Below, piece after piece: positions 33,388-41,953 of a DNA stretch of 64,000 bases. The notes beneath the pieces were generated by a model. That model had not been told where the DNA came from and made no database searches. It worked only from the letters and a program-made list of their open reading frames with translations. Made by a program: the position numbers and the translations under genes. Every line of letters begins with the position of its first letter. Position 1 is the stretch's first letter. The stretch is from Streptomyces sp. 2131.1. Lineage in GTDB: Bacteria; Actinomycetota; Actinomycetes; Streptomycetales; Streptomycetaceae. The stretch covers positions 4,030,001 to 4,094,000 of the forward strand of contig NZ_FNSY01000001.1 of NCBI RefSeq assembly GCF_900105515.1, read 5' to 3'.

Positions 33388-34472
33388 ATCTCGCCGCCGC
33401 AACCAACGAGAACCTGGCGCACACCAGCAATGTGCTGATCTATTCGTCGATGGCCGTCTACACCCTGGCCTTCTTCGCGCACATCGCGGAGTGGGTGTTC
33501 GGCAGCCGCAGCAAGGTCGGCCGCACCGCCGCCGCGCTCACCACCGTGGAGGCCGCCGCGGCGGCCTCCACGGTGAAGGTCCAGGTCGCCCAGAAGGGGG
33601 GGACCACCGCCGTACTGGAACGGCCGAAGGTCATCACCCGGGCCGCGGCCGGTTCGCGTGACGTCCCGGACGGCCCCGGTGCCGCCGGCGGCACCTTCAA
33701 GGGCGACCTCTACGGGCGGATGGCGGTCTCGCTGACCGTGCTCGCGTTCCTCGTCGAGGCGGGCGGCGTCGTCGCCCGCGCGCTCTCCGTGCAGCGCGCC
33801 CCCTGGGGCAACATGTACGAGTTCTCCATCACCTTCTCCACGGTGGCGGTCGGCGCGTACCTGATCCTGCTCGCGCTGAAGAAGAACGTCCGCTGGATGG
33901 GGCTGATCCTGGTCACCGCGGTCCTGCTGGACCTCGGTCTCGCGACCACGGTGCTCTACACCTCCAGCGACCAGCTGGTGCCCGCGCTCCACTCGTACTG
34001 GCTGTGGATTCACGTCTCCACCGCCATCATCTGCGGCGCCGTGTTCTTCATCGGCGGCATCGGCACCTTCATCTACCTCTTCCGCGACAGCTACGAGAAC
34101 AAGATCGCGAATGGTGGGGAGCCGGGCTCCTTCGCCCACTCGGTGCTCTCCCGGATGCCGTCCGCTTCCACCCTCGACAAGTTCTCGTACCGGGTCAACG
34201 CGGCCGTCTTCCCGCTCTGGACGTTCACGATCATCGCGGGCGCGATCTGGGCCGGGGACGCCTGGGGCCGCTACTGGGGCTGGGACCCCAAGGAGGTCTG
34301 GTCCTTCATCACCTGGGTCGCCTACGCCGCCTACCTCCACGCCCGCGCCACCGCCGGCTGGAAGGGCCGCAAGGCCGCGTACCTGGCCCTGATCGCCTTC
34401 GGCTGCTGGATCTTCAACTACTACGGCGTCAACATCTTCGTCACCGGCAAGCACTCGTACGCCGGCGTCTGA
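33384..34472 (+). CDS. ccsB: Cytochrome c synthase subunit CcsB (CcsA/ResC type)
   Basis: A 362-residue membrane protein with about eight spans. The WWD-type heme motif is YWGWDPKEVWSFITW (about 297-311). Conserved His residues occur in LHSYWLWIHV and in YLHARATAGW. It exports heme to the outer face and, with ResB, attaches it to apocytochrome c. GTG start overlapping resB by four bases. It is the last gene of the operon, followed by a strong terminator. Confidence 0.95.
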   Translation: MNLAAATNENLAHTSNVLIYSSMAVYTLAFFAHIAEWVFGSRSKVGRTAAALTTVEAAAAASTVKVQVAQKGGTTAVLERPKVITRAAAGSRDVPDGPGAAGGTFKGDLYGRMAVSLTVLAFLVEAGGVVARALSVQRAPWGNMYEFSITFSTVAVGAYLILLALKKNVRWMGLILVTAVLLDLGLATTVLYTSSDQLVPALHSYWLWIHVSTAIICGAVFFIGGIGTFIYLFRDSYENKIANGGEPGSFAHSVLSRMPSASTLDKFSYRVNAAVFPLWTFTIIAGAIWAGDAWGRYWGWDPKEVWSFITWVAYAAYLHARATAGWKGRKAAYLALIAFGCWIFNYYGVNIFVTGKHSYAGV

Positions 34473-34481
34473 CCCCGCACC

Positions 34482-34530
34482 TACGACGACTGCCCGCCAC
34501 CCGGAGGACCGGGGGCGGGCAGTCGTCGTA
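34482..34530 (+). terminator. 17-bp perfect stem terminator after ccsB
   Basis: 34482-34498 (TACGACGACTGCCCGCC) is exactly complementary to 34514-34530, 10 bp after the ccsB stop. It closes the cytochrome c maturation operon. Confidence 0.88.
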
Positions 34531-34611
34531 CGCGGCCTCGATGGGTTCAGAGTCGACGCCTGCGCCGCGAGAGCGGCATGATCACGTCATTACCTCACCA
34601 AGGCGGAGAAG

Positions 34612-35049
34612 ATGACCAAGCAGACCCACGACGTCGACCACGAACTCATCGAGGCCGCGACCCACATCGCACGCACGCGCTGCCGGGGCGACAACCACAC
34701 CATGGCGGCAGCGGCTCGCGCCCGGGACGGCCGGATCGTCACCGCCGTGAACGCCTACCACTTCACCGGCGGGCCCTGTGCAGAGCTGGTTCTCCTAGGC
34801 GCCGCAGCCGCCCAGGGTGCGTACGAACTGGACACGATCGTGGCCGTGGGCGACCGCGACCGGGGGGTCGTGCCCCCGTGCGGACGGTGTCGCCAGGTCC
34901 TTCTCGACTACTTCCCGAGCCTGCGCGTCATCGTCGGGGGAGGCGAGCGGCTCCGGACCGTCGCCATCGCCGAGCTGCTCCCCGAGAGCTACGTCTGGGC
35001 CGAGCACCAGCTGGATGCCGAGGAGGCCGAGCGACTCGGCACGAGCTGA
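34612..35049 (+). CDS. Blasticidin-S-deaminase-like cytidine deaminase family protein
   Basis: A 145-residue zinc deaminase. The first zinc site is GGPCAELV (about 53-60) and the second PPCGRCRQVLLD (about 88-99). The surrounding sequence follows fungal blasticidin-S deaminase more closely than housekeeping cytidine deaminase: VNAYHFTGGPCAELV, IVAVGDRDRGVVPPCGRCRQ, and the end TVAIAELLPESYVW. Cys replaces the usual His at the first ligand, as in the BSD/BSR group. Predicted reaction is hydrolytic deamination of a cytosine-type nucleoside, perhaps blasticidin S. It has its own GGCGGAGAAG ribosome site. Confidence 0.85.
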   Translation: MTKQTHDVDHELIEAATHIARTRCRGDNHTMAAAARARDGRIVTAVNAYHFTGGPCAELVLLGAAAAQGAYELDTIVAVGDRDRGVVPPCGRCRQVLLDYFPSLRVIVGGGERLRTVAIAELLPESYVWAEHQLDAEEAERLGTS

Positions 35050-35075
35050 GCCCGGCAGACGTGAACCCGCGGCCG

Positions 35076-35459
35076 CTACGAGGCCTCCGGGCCGTTCTCG
35101 CGGCGCTTCAGTTCCTCCTCGCGGCGGCGGAGGTCCGCCTCCCAGTCCTTGAGGAGCGCCTCGTCCTTCTTGTTCTCTTCCTTCAGCGACTTCAGGAAGT
35201 CCGGGTTGTCGTCCGGCGCCACCCACTGCTGGCGGTGGCTGCGGTGCCACTCGGAGGGCGTACGGCCTCCGGCGGGCACCTCGCGGACCTTGCCCGCGGC
35301 CAGCCAGACGATCGGGCCGACGATCCAGAACAGCAGGATGATGAAGACCCAGGCGATCTTCGGCAGGTGTTTGGCCTCGTCCTCCGGGGTGTTCAGGCAG
35401 TCGATGAACGCGAAGATCGTCAGCGCCAGCGGCAGAAGGTAGATCAGAGCCCGGAGCAT
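35076..35459 (-). CDS. PLDc_N domain membrane protein
   Basis: A 127-residue protein. Two N-terminal spans (about 4-22 and 37-57, with PKIAWVFIILLFWIVGPIVWL) match the short phospholipase-D-nuclease N-terminal domain found alone in actinomycetes. The rest is a charged coiled-coil-like tail (LKEENKKDEALLKDWE, about 90-125). Function unknown. It is divergent from mqnL. Confidence 0.88.
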   Translation of the reverse strand: MLRALIYLLPLALTIFAFIDCLNTPEDEAKHLPKIAWVFIILLFWIVGPIVWLAAGKVREVPAGGRTPSEWHRSHRQQWVAPDDNPDFLKSLKEENKKDEALLKDWEADLRRREEELKRRENGPEAS

Positions 35460-35486
35460 GGTGGAAAGGTCCCCCCGAGGAGAGTT

Positions 35487-35505
35487 GGCGGGGCTTTGCC
35501 CCGCC
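35487..35505. other. Hairpin GGCGGGGC-ttt-GCCCCGCC
   Basis: An 8-bp perfect hairpin in the divergent gap between the PLDc_N gene and mqnL. Similar CGGGGC/GCCCCG elements are common intergenic repeats in streptomycetes. Here it may be a dispersed repeat. Confidence 0.45.
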
Positions 35506-35548
35506 CCGGTGACGGGCCCAGGGTAGCGGGTGGCCGATACTGGGCCCT

Positions 35549-37006
35549 ATGGCTTACGACGATCTTCGATCCCTTCTCCGGGCTCTGGAGCGCGAGGGCG
35601 AGCTCAAGCGCATCAAGGCCGAGGTCGACCCCTACCTGGAGGTCGGTGAGATCGTCGACCGGGTGAACAAGGCCGGCGGGCCCGCGCTGCTCTTCGAGAA
35701 CGTCAAGGGGTCCTCGATGCCCCTGGCCATGAACGTCTTCGGGACCGACAAGCGGCTGCTCAAGGCGCTCGGGCTCAAGTCCTACGGGGAGATCAGCGAG
35801 AAGATCGGCGGGCTGCTCAAGCCCGAGCTGCCGCACGGGTTCGTCGGGGTGCGGGAGGCCTTCGGGAAGCTCGGGTCGATGGTGCACGTGCCGCCGAAGA
35901 AGGTGAAGGGGGAGAACGCGCCCGTCCAGGAGGTCGTCCTGACCGGCGACGACGTGGACCTGGACCTGCTGCCCGCGCTGTTCACCTGGCCCAAGGACGG
36001 CGGCTCCTTCTTCAACCTGGGGCTCACGCACACCAAGCACCCGGAGACCGGCGTCCGCAACCTCGGGCTCTACCGGCTCCAGCGGCACGACCGGCGCACC
36101 ATCGGGATGCACTGGCAGATCCACAAGGACAGCCGCAACCACTACCAGGTCGCCGCCCGGCGCGGGGAGCGGCTGCCGGTCGCCATCGCGTTCGGCGCCC
36201 CGCCCGCCGTGACGTACGCCTCGACCGCGCCGCTGCCCGGGGACATCGACGAGTACCTGTTCGCCGGGTTCATCCAGGGCAAGCGGATCGAGATGGTCGA
36301 CTGCAAGACCGTGCCGTTGCAGGTCCCGGCCAACGCCGAGGTCGTCATCGAGGGCTGGCTGGAGCCGGGCAAGACGCTGCCCGAGGGGCCGTTCGGCGAC
36401 CACACCGGGTTCTACACCCCGCAGGAACCGTTCCCCGCACTGACCATCGACTGCGTGACCATGCGCAAGCGCCCACTGCTCCAGTCGATCGTGGTGGGCC
36501 GGCCGCCGACCGAGGACGGGCCGCTGGGGCGGGCCACCGAGCGGTTCTTCCTGCCGCTGCTGAAGATCATCGTGCCGGACATCGTGGACTACCACCTGCC
36601 GGAGTCGGGCGGCTTCCACAACTGCGCGATCGTCTCGATCGACAAGAAGTACCCGAAGCACGCGCAGAAGGTGATGAGCGCCATCTGGGGCGCCCACATG
36701 ATGTCGCTGACGAAGCTGATCGTCGTCGTGGACTCCGACTGCGACGTCCACGACCTGCACGAGGTGGCCTGGCGGGCGCTCGGCAACACGGACTACGCGC
36801 GCGACCTGACGGTGTCCGAGGGCCCCGTCGACCACCTGGACCACGCCTCCTATCAGCAGTTCTGGGGTGGCAAGGCGGGCATCGACGCGACGAAGAAGTG
36901 GCCCGAGGAGGGGTACACGCGAGACGGGGGCTGGCCCGACATGGTCGAGTCGGACCCGGATACGGCGGCGCTGGTCGACCGCCGGTGGAAGGAGTACGGG
37001 CTGTGA
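35549..37006 (+). CDS. mqnL: Menaquinone biosynthesis decarboxylase, UbiD family
   Basis: A 485-residue UbiD-type prenyl-FMN decarboxylase. Family marks include LLFENVKGSSMPLAMNVFGT, GMHWQIHKDSRNHY, EGPFGDHTGFYTP (catalytic Glu/Asp region) and NCAIVSIDKKYPKHAQKVM. In the futalosine route it is assigned to removal of the carboxylate from prenylated 1,4-dihydroxy-6-naphthoate. That assignment is supported here by the adjacent MqnP prenyltransferase and the UbiX-like gene that supplies prenyl-FMN. Its stop overlaps mqnP by four bases (GTGA). Confidence 0.93.
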   Translation: MAYDDLRSLLRALEREGELKRIKAEVDPYLEVGEIVDRVNKAGGPALLFENVKGSSMPLAMNVFGTDKRLLKALGLKSYGEISEKIGGLLKPELPHGFVGVREAFGKLGSMVHVPPKKVKGENAPVQEVVLTGDDVDLDLLPALFTWPKDGGSFFNLGLTHTKHPETGVRNLGLYRLQRHDRRTIGMHWQIHKDSRNHYQVAARRGERLPVAIAFGAPPAVTYASTAPLPGDIDEYLFAGFIQGKRIEMVDCKTVPLQVPANAEVVIEGWLEPGKTLPEGPFGDHTGFYTPQEPFPALTIDCVTMRKRPLLQSIVVGRPPTEDGPLGRATERFFLPLLKIIVPDIVDYHLPESGGFHNCAIVSIDKKYPKHAQKVMSAIWGAHMMSLTKLIVVVDSDCDVHDLHEVAWRALGNTDYARDLTVSEGPVDHLDHASYQQFWGGKAGIDATKKWPEEGYTRDGGWPDMVESDPDTAALVDRRWKEYGL

Positions 37007-37920
37007 GCGCCGCAGAAGCGACCCTGGGATCGGGGCCCGCGCAACCCAGCAGCAAGGTGAAGGCGTTCCTCAGGCTCGTGATGATCGAGCACTCGGTCTT
37101 CGCGCTGCCCTTCGCCTACATCGCCGCCCTGACCGCGATGTTCCGGGTGGACGGGACGATCCACTGGGGCACGCTGCTGCTCGTGACCCTCGCGATGGTC
37201 GGGCTGCGGACGTTCGCGATGGCCGCGAACCGGATCATCGACCGCGAGATCGACGCCCGGAACCCGCGCACCGCGAGCCGTGAGCTGGTGACCGGCGCGG
37301 TGTCGGTGAAGTCGGCGTGGACGGGGGCGCTCGTCGCCGTCGTCGTGTTCCTCGGGGCCGCCGCCCTGCTGAACCCCCTCTGTCTGGCGCTGGCGCCGGT
37401 CGCGGTGGTCCCGATGGTGGTCTACCCGTACGGCAAGCGGTTCACGAACTTCCCGCACGCGATCCTGGGGCTCGCGCAGGCCATCGGGCCGATCGGCGCC
37501 TGGCTGGCGGTGACCGGGAGCTGGTCGTGGGACGCGGTGATCCTGGGGCTCGCCGTCGGCATCTGGATCGGCGGCTTCGACCTGATCTTCGCCTGCCAGG
37601 ACGTGCAGGCGGACCGGGCGCACGGGGTGCTCTCCTTCCCGGCCCGCTTCGGCATCCCGGCCGCGCTGTGGGGCGCGCGGGTGTGCCACGTGGTGACGAC
37701 GGGCCTGCTGGTGTGGTTCGGCCTCGCCACGGACGCGGAGGCGTTCTACTGGATCGGCATGGTGATCGTCGCGGTGGCCTTCGTGTACGAGCACCGCGTG
37801 GTGCGGCCGCACGACCTGTCCCGGCTGAACCGGGCGTTCTTCTCGGTCAACGGCTTCATCGGCATAGCGCTGTTCGTCTGCGCGCTGCTGGACCTGGTGG
37901 TGCGCGGCCTCACGGTGTGA
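37003..37920 (+). CDS. mqnP: Menaquinone biosynthesis prenyltransferase MqnP (UbiA family)
   Basis: A 305-residue membrane prenyltransferase with about eight spans. The first Asp-rich site is NRIIDREIDARNPRT (about 82-96) and the second is DVQADRAHGVLSFPARFG (about 201-218). It attaches the polyprenyl tail to 1,4-dihydroxy-6-naphthoate. GTG start coupled to mqnL; its 3' end overlaps the convergent rhomboid gene by 11 bp. Confidence 0.93.
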   Translation: MSAAEATLGSGPAQPSSKVKAFLRLVMIEHSVFALPFAYIAALTAMFRVDGTIHWGTLLLVTLAMVGLRTFAMAANRIIDREIDARNPRTASRELVTGAVSVKSAWTGALVAVVVFLGAAALLNPLCLALAPVAVVPMVVYPYGKRFTNFPHAILGLAQAIGPIGAWLAVTGSWSWDAVILGLAVGIWIGGFDLIFACQDVQADRAHGVLSFPARFGIPAALWGARVCHVVTTGLLVWFGLATDAEAFYWIGMVIVAVAFVYEHRVVRPHDLSRLNRAFFSVNGFIGIALFVCALLDLVVRGLTV

Positions 37921-38503
37921 GCGCGCGCGGGGCGGTGGGGCGGCGCAGTGCGAAGGCCGCCACCACCCCGCCTATGAGTCCGAAGAGGTGGCCCTGCCAG
38001 CTGACGCCGGAGTCGGTGGGCAGGACGCCCAGGAGCAGCGAGCCGTACACCGCGGCGACGACCAGGCCGACGACCACGTCGAGCGGGCGGCGGTCCACGA
38101 AGCCGCGGACCAGCAGGTAGCCGAAGAGGCCGAAGACGACGCCCGAAGCGCCGAGCGTGATGGTGTTCGCGGGGGCGGTGAGCCAGACGCCGAGGCCGCC
38201 GACGAGGATCACGGTGAGCACGGCACCGGCGAAGCGGCGCAGGCCGCCGAGCGCGGCTATGAAGCCCAGGACCAGCAGCGGGAGGCTGTTGGAAGCGACA
38301 TGGCCCCAGCCGTCGTGGAGGAACGCGGCGGGCACGATGTCGAGCAGCTCGCCCGGCTCGCGGGGGGAGATGCCGTGGTCGTCCAGGCCGTGCCCGGTCG
38401 CGAGGTCGACGGCCTCCAGGATCCAGAGCAGCGCGATCCAGCCGAGCACGAGCGCTCCGGCCACGAGAGCCCGGTCACGGGTTCTCATCTGTACGTCGTC
38501 CAT
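37910..38503 (-). CDS. Rhomboid family intramembrane serine protease
   Basis: A 197-residue, six-span protein. The catalytic serine is in GASG (118-121, Ser120) and the histidine in GHLFGLIGG (His172). FLHDGWGHVASN matches the rhomboid loop 1-span 2 motif. It probably cleaves single-span membrane substrates; none can be named. Its ATG at 38503 gives a short cytoplasmic N-terminus. It sits antisense inside the menaquinone cluster. Confidence 0.9.
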   Translation of the reverse strand: MDDVQMRTRDRALVAGALVLGWIALLWILEAVDLATGHGLDDHGISPREPGELLDIVPAAFLHDGWGHVASNSLPLLVLGFIAALGGLRRFAGAVLTVILVGGLGVWLTAPANTITLGASGVVFGLFGYLLVRGFVDRRPLDVVVGLVVAAVYGSLLLGVLPTDSGVSWQGHLFGLIGGVVAAFALRRPTAPRALTP

Positions 38504-38585
38504 GACAGGACCCCCCTTCACCCGACGGAACGTACCAAGGCCCTCGGACAGTTCCCTGTGCGGGGCGCCGGATAGGCTCGGGGGT

Positions 38586-39269
38586 GTGGATTCCGGGTCT
38601 TCAGTGAGTCAGCAGCAGCGAATGCCTTGGATTGTCGGGGTTTCCGGTGCTTCGGGTACGCCATTCGCCGCCGCGGTGCTGCGTGGGCTGCTGGCCGCGG
38701 GGGAGAGCGTGGACCTGGTCGTGAGCCGGGCCTCGCGGCTGACGCTGCTGGACGAGACGGGTATCTCCTTCCGCGACGCGCACTGGCGCGAGGACCTGGC
38801 GGCCTGGCTGGCGCGGGGTGCGGACGGGAAGCCGGAGACCTTCGACGTGGACGTGTCGGGTGTGCGGCACTGGGCGGCCGGTGATCTGGCGGCGGGCCCG
38901 TCCTCGGGGTCGTACCCGGCGAAGGGGATGCTCATCGTGCCGGCGTCGACGGCGTGTGTGGCGGGGGTGGCGCTCGGGCTGTCGAAGGACCTGTTGCAGC
39001 GGGCGGCGAGCGTGACGCTGAAGGAGCGGCGCAAGCTGGTGGTCGCGGTGCGGGAGACGCCGTTGAGCGGGGCGACGCTGAAGCAGCTGGTGGCCCTGGA
39101 CGAGGCGGGCGCGGTCGTGCTGCCCGCCTCGCCGGGGTTCTACGCGGGAGCGACGCACATCCAGGATCTGGTGGACTTCGTCGCGGGGCGGGTGCTGGAC
39201 GCGGCGGGGGTGCCGCACCGGCTGTACCGCCGTTGGGAGGGGGAGCTCGGTGGCGGCTCCCCGGGCTGA
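38586..39269 (+). CDS. mqnM: UbiX-like flavin prenyltransferase
   Basis: A 227-residue FMN-binding protein. GVSGASGTPFAAAVLRGLL, VPASTACVAGVALGLSKDLL, LKERRKLVVAVRETPLS and VVLPASPGFYAG are standard UbiX/Pad1 motifs. UbiX makes prenyl-FMN, the cofactor of the UbiD-type MqnL encoded upstream. The start is uncertain: GTG 38586, GTG 38604 or ATG 38622. The ATG would place the first motif close to the N-terminus. It shares the locus with the other futalosine-pathway genes. Confidence 0.9.
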   Translation: MDSGSSVSQQQRMPWIVGVSGASGTPFAAAVLRGLLAAGESVDLVVSRASRLTLLDETGISFRDAHWREDLAAWLARGADGKPETFDVDVSGVRHWAAGDLAAGPSSGSYPAKGMLIVPASTACVAGVALGLSKDLLQRAASVTLKERRKLVVAVRETPLSGATLKQLVALDEAGAVVLPASPGFYAGATHIQDLVDFVAGRVLDAAGVPHRLYRRWEGELGGGSPG

Positions 39270-39277
39270 TCCGGGGG

Positions 39278-39415
39278 TCAGCGCTTCTTGGGCGTGCGCC
39301 GCGGACCGCGGGCGCGGTCGACGCGGAGGGCGGCGGCGGGCTGGTGGGCACGCGAGCGGTTGGCCAGGTCCTGAAGCTCGCGCATCCGGGCGTAGGCCAT
39401 CTCGATCGTGTACAC
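39278..39415 (-). CDS. 45-residue basic protein
   Basis: A short ORF with an AGGAG site 10 bp before GTG 39415. The product starts MYTIEMAYARMRELQDLA and ends in a strongly basic tail (RARGPRRTPKKR). The acidic/basic helix followed by an Arg/Lys tail suggests nucleic acid binding. It is divergent from the AsnC regulator and ends 8 bp from mqnM. It is a probable small conserved gene without known function. Confidence 0.65.
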   Translation of the reverse strand: MYTIEMAYARMRELQDLANRSRAHQPAAALRVDRARGPRRTPKKR

Positions 39416-39498
39416 GGTGTCGTCACTCCTGAAGATTCGTAAGCGATTTTTGATTGAGCGAGAAGATTTGCAGGCTTCAATGCCTGTGTGCCTTAGAT

Positions 39499-39510
39499 TC
39501 TACACGTAGA
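39499..39510. promoter_or_regulatory. Palindrome in AsnC/small-protein divergent promoter
   Basis: TCTAC-AC-GTAGA lies 38 bp before the AsnC start in an AT-richer segment, a fitting place for an autoregulatory site of an Lrp/AsnC protein. It has not been matched to a defined consensus. Confidence 0.4.
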
Positions 39511-39547
39511 CTTGCTGTACTGCTGAACAATGGAAGGTTTCAGTCAC

Positions 39548-40003
39548 ATGGACGCGGTGGACAGGCAGCTCATCCAGGCCCTCCGGGAGAACGGCAGGGC
39601 GTCGTACGCCGAGCTCGGGCGGCTCGTCGGGCTCTCCGGGCCCAGCGTCACCGACCGCATCAACCGGCTGGAATCCGCCGGTGTGATCACCGGTTACCGC
39701 GCCACCGTCGACGCGGCCTCGCTCGGCCTCGGGGTCACGGCCCTGATCGGCATCTCGCTCTCCGACGCCGCCGACCACGAGGACGTGGCGCGCCGGCTGA
39801 AGGACCTCGCGGAGATCGAGGACGCCTGGTTCATCGCGGGCGACGACTCGTACATGCTCAAGGTGCGCGTCGGCGACGTGGACGGGCTGGAGAAGACGAT
39901 CCGCCGGCTCAGCGGTACCAAGGGCGTCTCGCGGACCCGTACCACCATCGTGCTCTCCACGAAGTGGGAGAACCGGGTCGGAGACCTCCCCGAGGAGCAC
40001 TAG
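39548..40003 (+). CDS. Lrp/AsnC family transcriptional regulator
   Basis: A 151-residue regulator. The N-terminal HTH (about 5-60, DRQLIQALRENGRASYAELG and GPSVTDRINRLESAGVI) is followed by the RAM ligand-binding domain (about 65-145). GGAAGG lies 10 bp before ATG 39548. It stands 47 bp upstream of mqnE and is likely co-transcribed. An amino-acid-responsive control of menaquinone synthesis is an inference from this position. Confidence 0.93.
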   Translation: MDAVDRQLIQALRENGRASYAELGRLVGLSGPSVTDRINRLESAGVITGYRATVDAASLGLGVTALIGISLSDAADHEDVARRLKDLAEIEDAWFIAGDDSYMLKVRVGDVDGLEKTIRRLSGTKGVSRTRTTIVLSTKWENRVGDLPEEH

Positions 40004-40050
40004 GCGTACGGTGGCGGGGTCCGTTAAGGCGAGGAATTGCGAGGAGCACG

Positions 40051-41214
40051 GTGGACGCGGGACTCAAGCGCGAGCTGGAGCAGAAGGTCCGGGACGGTGA
40101 GCGGCTGACCCGCGAGGACGGGATCGCGCTCTACGAGTCCGACGACTTGGCCTGGCTCGGCGGGCTGGCCCATGAGGTGCGTACGCGCAAGAACGGCGAC
40201 GTCGTCCACTTCAACGTCAACCGGCACCTCAACATGACCAACGTATGTACCGCCTCGTGCGCGTACTGCTCCTTCCAGCGCAAGCCGGGGGAGAAGGACG
40301 CGTACACGATGCGCATCGAGGAGGCGGTGAAGCTCGCCAAGGCGATGGAGGGCGAGAACCTCACCGAGCTGCACATCGTCAACGGGCTGCACCCCTCGCT
40401 GCCGTGGCGCTACTACCCGCGCTCGCTGAGCGCGCTGAAGGAAGCACTGCCGCAGGTCTCCCTCAAGGCGTTCACCGCCACCGAGATCCACCACTTCGAG
40501 ACCATCTCCGGGATGTCCGCGTCGGACATCCTCGACGAGCTGATCGAGGCCGGTCTGGAGTCGCTGACCGGCGGCGGCGCGGAGATCTTCGACTGGGAGG
40601 TCCGCCAGCACATCGTGGACCACCGGACGCACTGGGAGGACTGGTCGCGCATCCACCGGCTCGCCCACGAGAAGGGGCTGAAGACGCCGGCGACCATGCT
40701 GTACGGGCACATCGAGGAGCCCCGGCACCGCGTCGACCACGTGCTGCGGCTGCGCGAGCTCCAGGACGAGACCGGCGGCTTCCAGGTCTTCATCCCGCTG
40801 CGCTACCAGCACGACTTCGTGGACATGAAGGACGGCAAGGTCCGCAACAAGCTCCAGGCGCGGACCACGATGGCGACCGGCGCCGAGGCGCTGAAGACCT
40901 TCGCCGTCTCCCGGCTGCTGTTCGACAACGTGCCGCACGTCAAGGTGTTCTGGGTGATGCACGGCGTGCAGACCGCGCAGCTCGCGCTCCAGCACGGCGC
41001 GGACGACATGGACGGCTCGGTCGTCGAGTACAAGATCACGCACGACGCGGACAACTACGGCACGCCGAACAAGCTGACCCGTGAGGACCTGCTCGACCTG
41101 ATCCGCGACGCCGGTTTCCGGCCGGTGGAGCGCAACACCCGGTACGAGATCATCCGCGAGTACCCGGGCCCGGACGCGGAGCGGCGCGAGGCGCCGCAGC
41201 CGATGCGGGTCTGA
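40051..41214 (+). CDS. mqnE: Aminofutalosine synthase MqnE (radical SAM)
   Basis: A 387-residue radical SAM enzyme. The cluster motif is CTASCAYCSF (about 66-75), followed by ELHIVNGLHPSLPWRYY and the C-terminal YKITHDADNYGTPN. MqnE adds the 5'-deoxyadenosyl radical of SAM to 3-[(1-carboxyvinyl)oxy]benzoate to form aminodeoxyfutalosine, an early step of futalosine menaquinone synthesis. GTG 40051 is preceded by GAGGAG. A strong terminator follows. Confidence 0.96.
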   Translation: MDAGLKRELEQKVRDGERLTREDGIALYESDDLAWLGGLAHEVRTRKNGDVVHFNVNRHLNMTNVCTASCAYCSFQRKPGEKDAYTMRIEEAVKLAKAMEGENLTELHIVNGLHPSLPWRYYPRSLSALKEALPQVSLKAFTATEIHHFETISGMSASDILDELIEAGLESLTGGGAEIFDWEVRQHIVDHRTHWEDWSRIHRLAHEKGLKTPATMLYGHIEEPRHRVDHVLRLRELQDETGGFQVFIPLRYQHDFVDMKDGKVRNKLQARTTMATGAEALKTFAVSRLLFDNVPHVKVFWVMHGVQTAQLALQHGADDMDGSVVEYKITHDADNYGTPNKLTREDLLDLIRDAGFRPVERNTRYEIIREYPGPDAERREAPQPMRV

Positions 41215-41249
41215 CCCGGCGCGCGCCGCGCGCGCGACGCTGCACGTAC

Positions 41250-41284
41250 GAAAGCTCCGGCCACCGTCCCCGGCCGGAGCTTTC
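41250..41284 (+). terminator. 13-bp stem terminator after mqnE
   Basis: GAAAGCTCCGGCC (41250-41262) pairs perfectly with GGCCGGAGCTTTC (41272-41284), 35 bp after the mqnE stop. Confidence 0.88.
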
Positions 41285-41337
41285 TCGCGTTCCGGACACC
41301 GCTTGAGCGAGCGCCCTGTAATAGTTAATCTGCGCCT

Positions 41338-41862
41338 ATGAGTCTTACATTTGAGGTGGATCCGACGTTCGACCGGTCCGTGCGGGACGGCATCGTCACG
41401 CTCTGGGCCGACGTCTCCAACGCGGGCGGCGCGGTGGGCTTCGTGCCGCCGGTGTCGGAGAAGGACGTCCGGCCCGAGCTGCTCAAGCACCAGGTCGCCC
41501 TGACCGAGGGCCGCACCCGGCTGGTCGTCGGCCGCGACGAGGAGGGGCGCGTCGCCGCCACCGCGTTCCTGACGCGCAACACGCACCGGCTCATGACGCA
41601 CTGGCTGTGGGCCTACACCGTGATGGTCCACCCCCGTCACCAGGGCAAGGGGTACGGCCGCGACCTGATGGAAGTGGTCGCGGACGCCGCGCGGGCGACG
41701 GAGGGCATCGAGGCCGTCCGGCTCACCTGCCGGGGCGGCACGGGCGCCGATCGCTTCTACGCCGCCTGCGGCTACAAGGAGGTCGGGCGGGTTCCGGGGG
41801 CGATCCGGGTCGCCGAGGGCGACGACCGGGACGACGTCATCATGCTGCTGCCGCTGGGCTGA
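41338..41862 (+). CDS. GNAT family acetyltransferase
   Basis: A 174-residue acetyltransferase. The acetyl-CoA motif is VHPRHQGKGYGRDLM (about 98-112), followed by VRLTCRGGTGADRFYAACGYKEVGR. The substrate is unknown. It is monocistronic between a terminator and the DUF4229 gene. Confidence 0.9.
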   Translation: MSLTFEVDPTFDRSVRDGIVTLWADVSNAGGAVGFVPPVSEKDVRPELLKHQVALTEGRTRLVVGRDEEGRVAATAFLTRNTHRLMTHWLWAYTVMVHPRHQGKGYGRDLMEVVADAARATEGIEAVRLTCRGGTGADRFYAACGYKEVGRVPGAIRVAEGDDRDDVIMLLPLG

Positions 41863-41953
41863 GCGCGTACGGGTGCGGCCCAGCGAATCGATCGATTGCG
41901 GGGCATGCTTCACTGGTCGGGCAGGACTGTCGTACGTAGAGAGAGGGCCAGCC

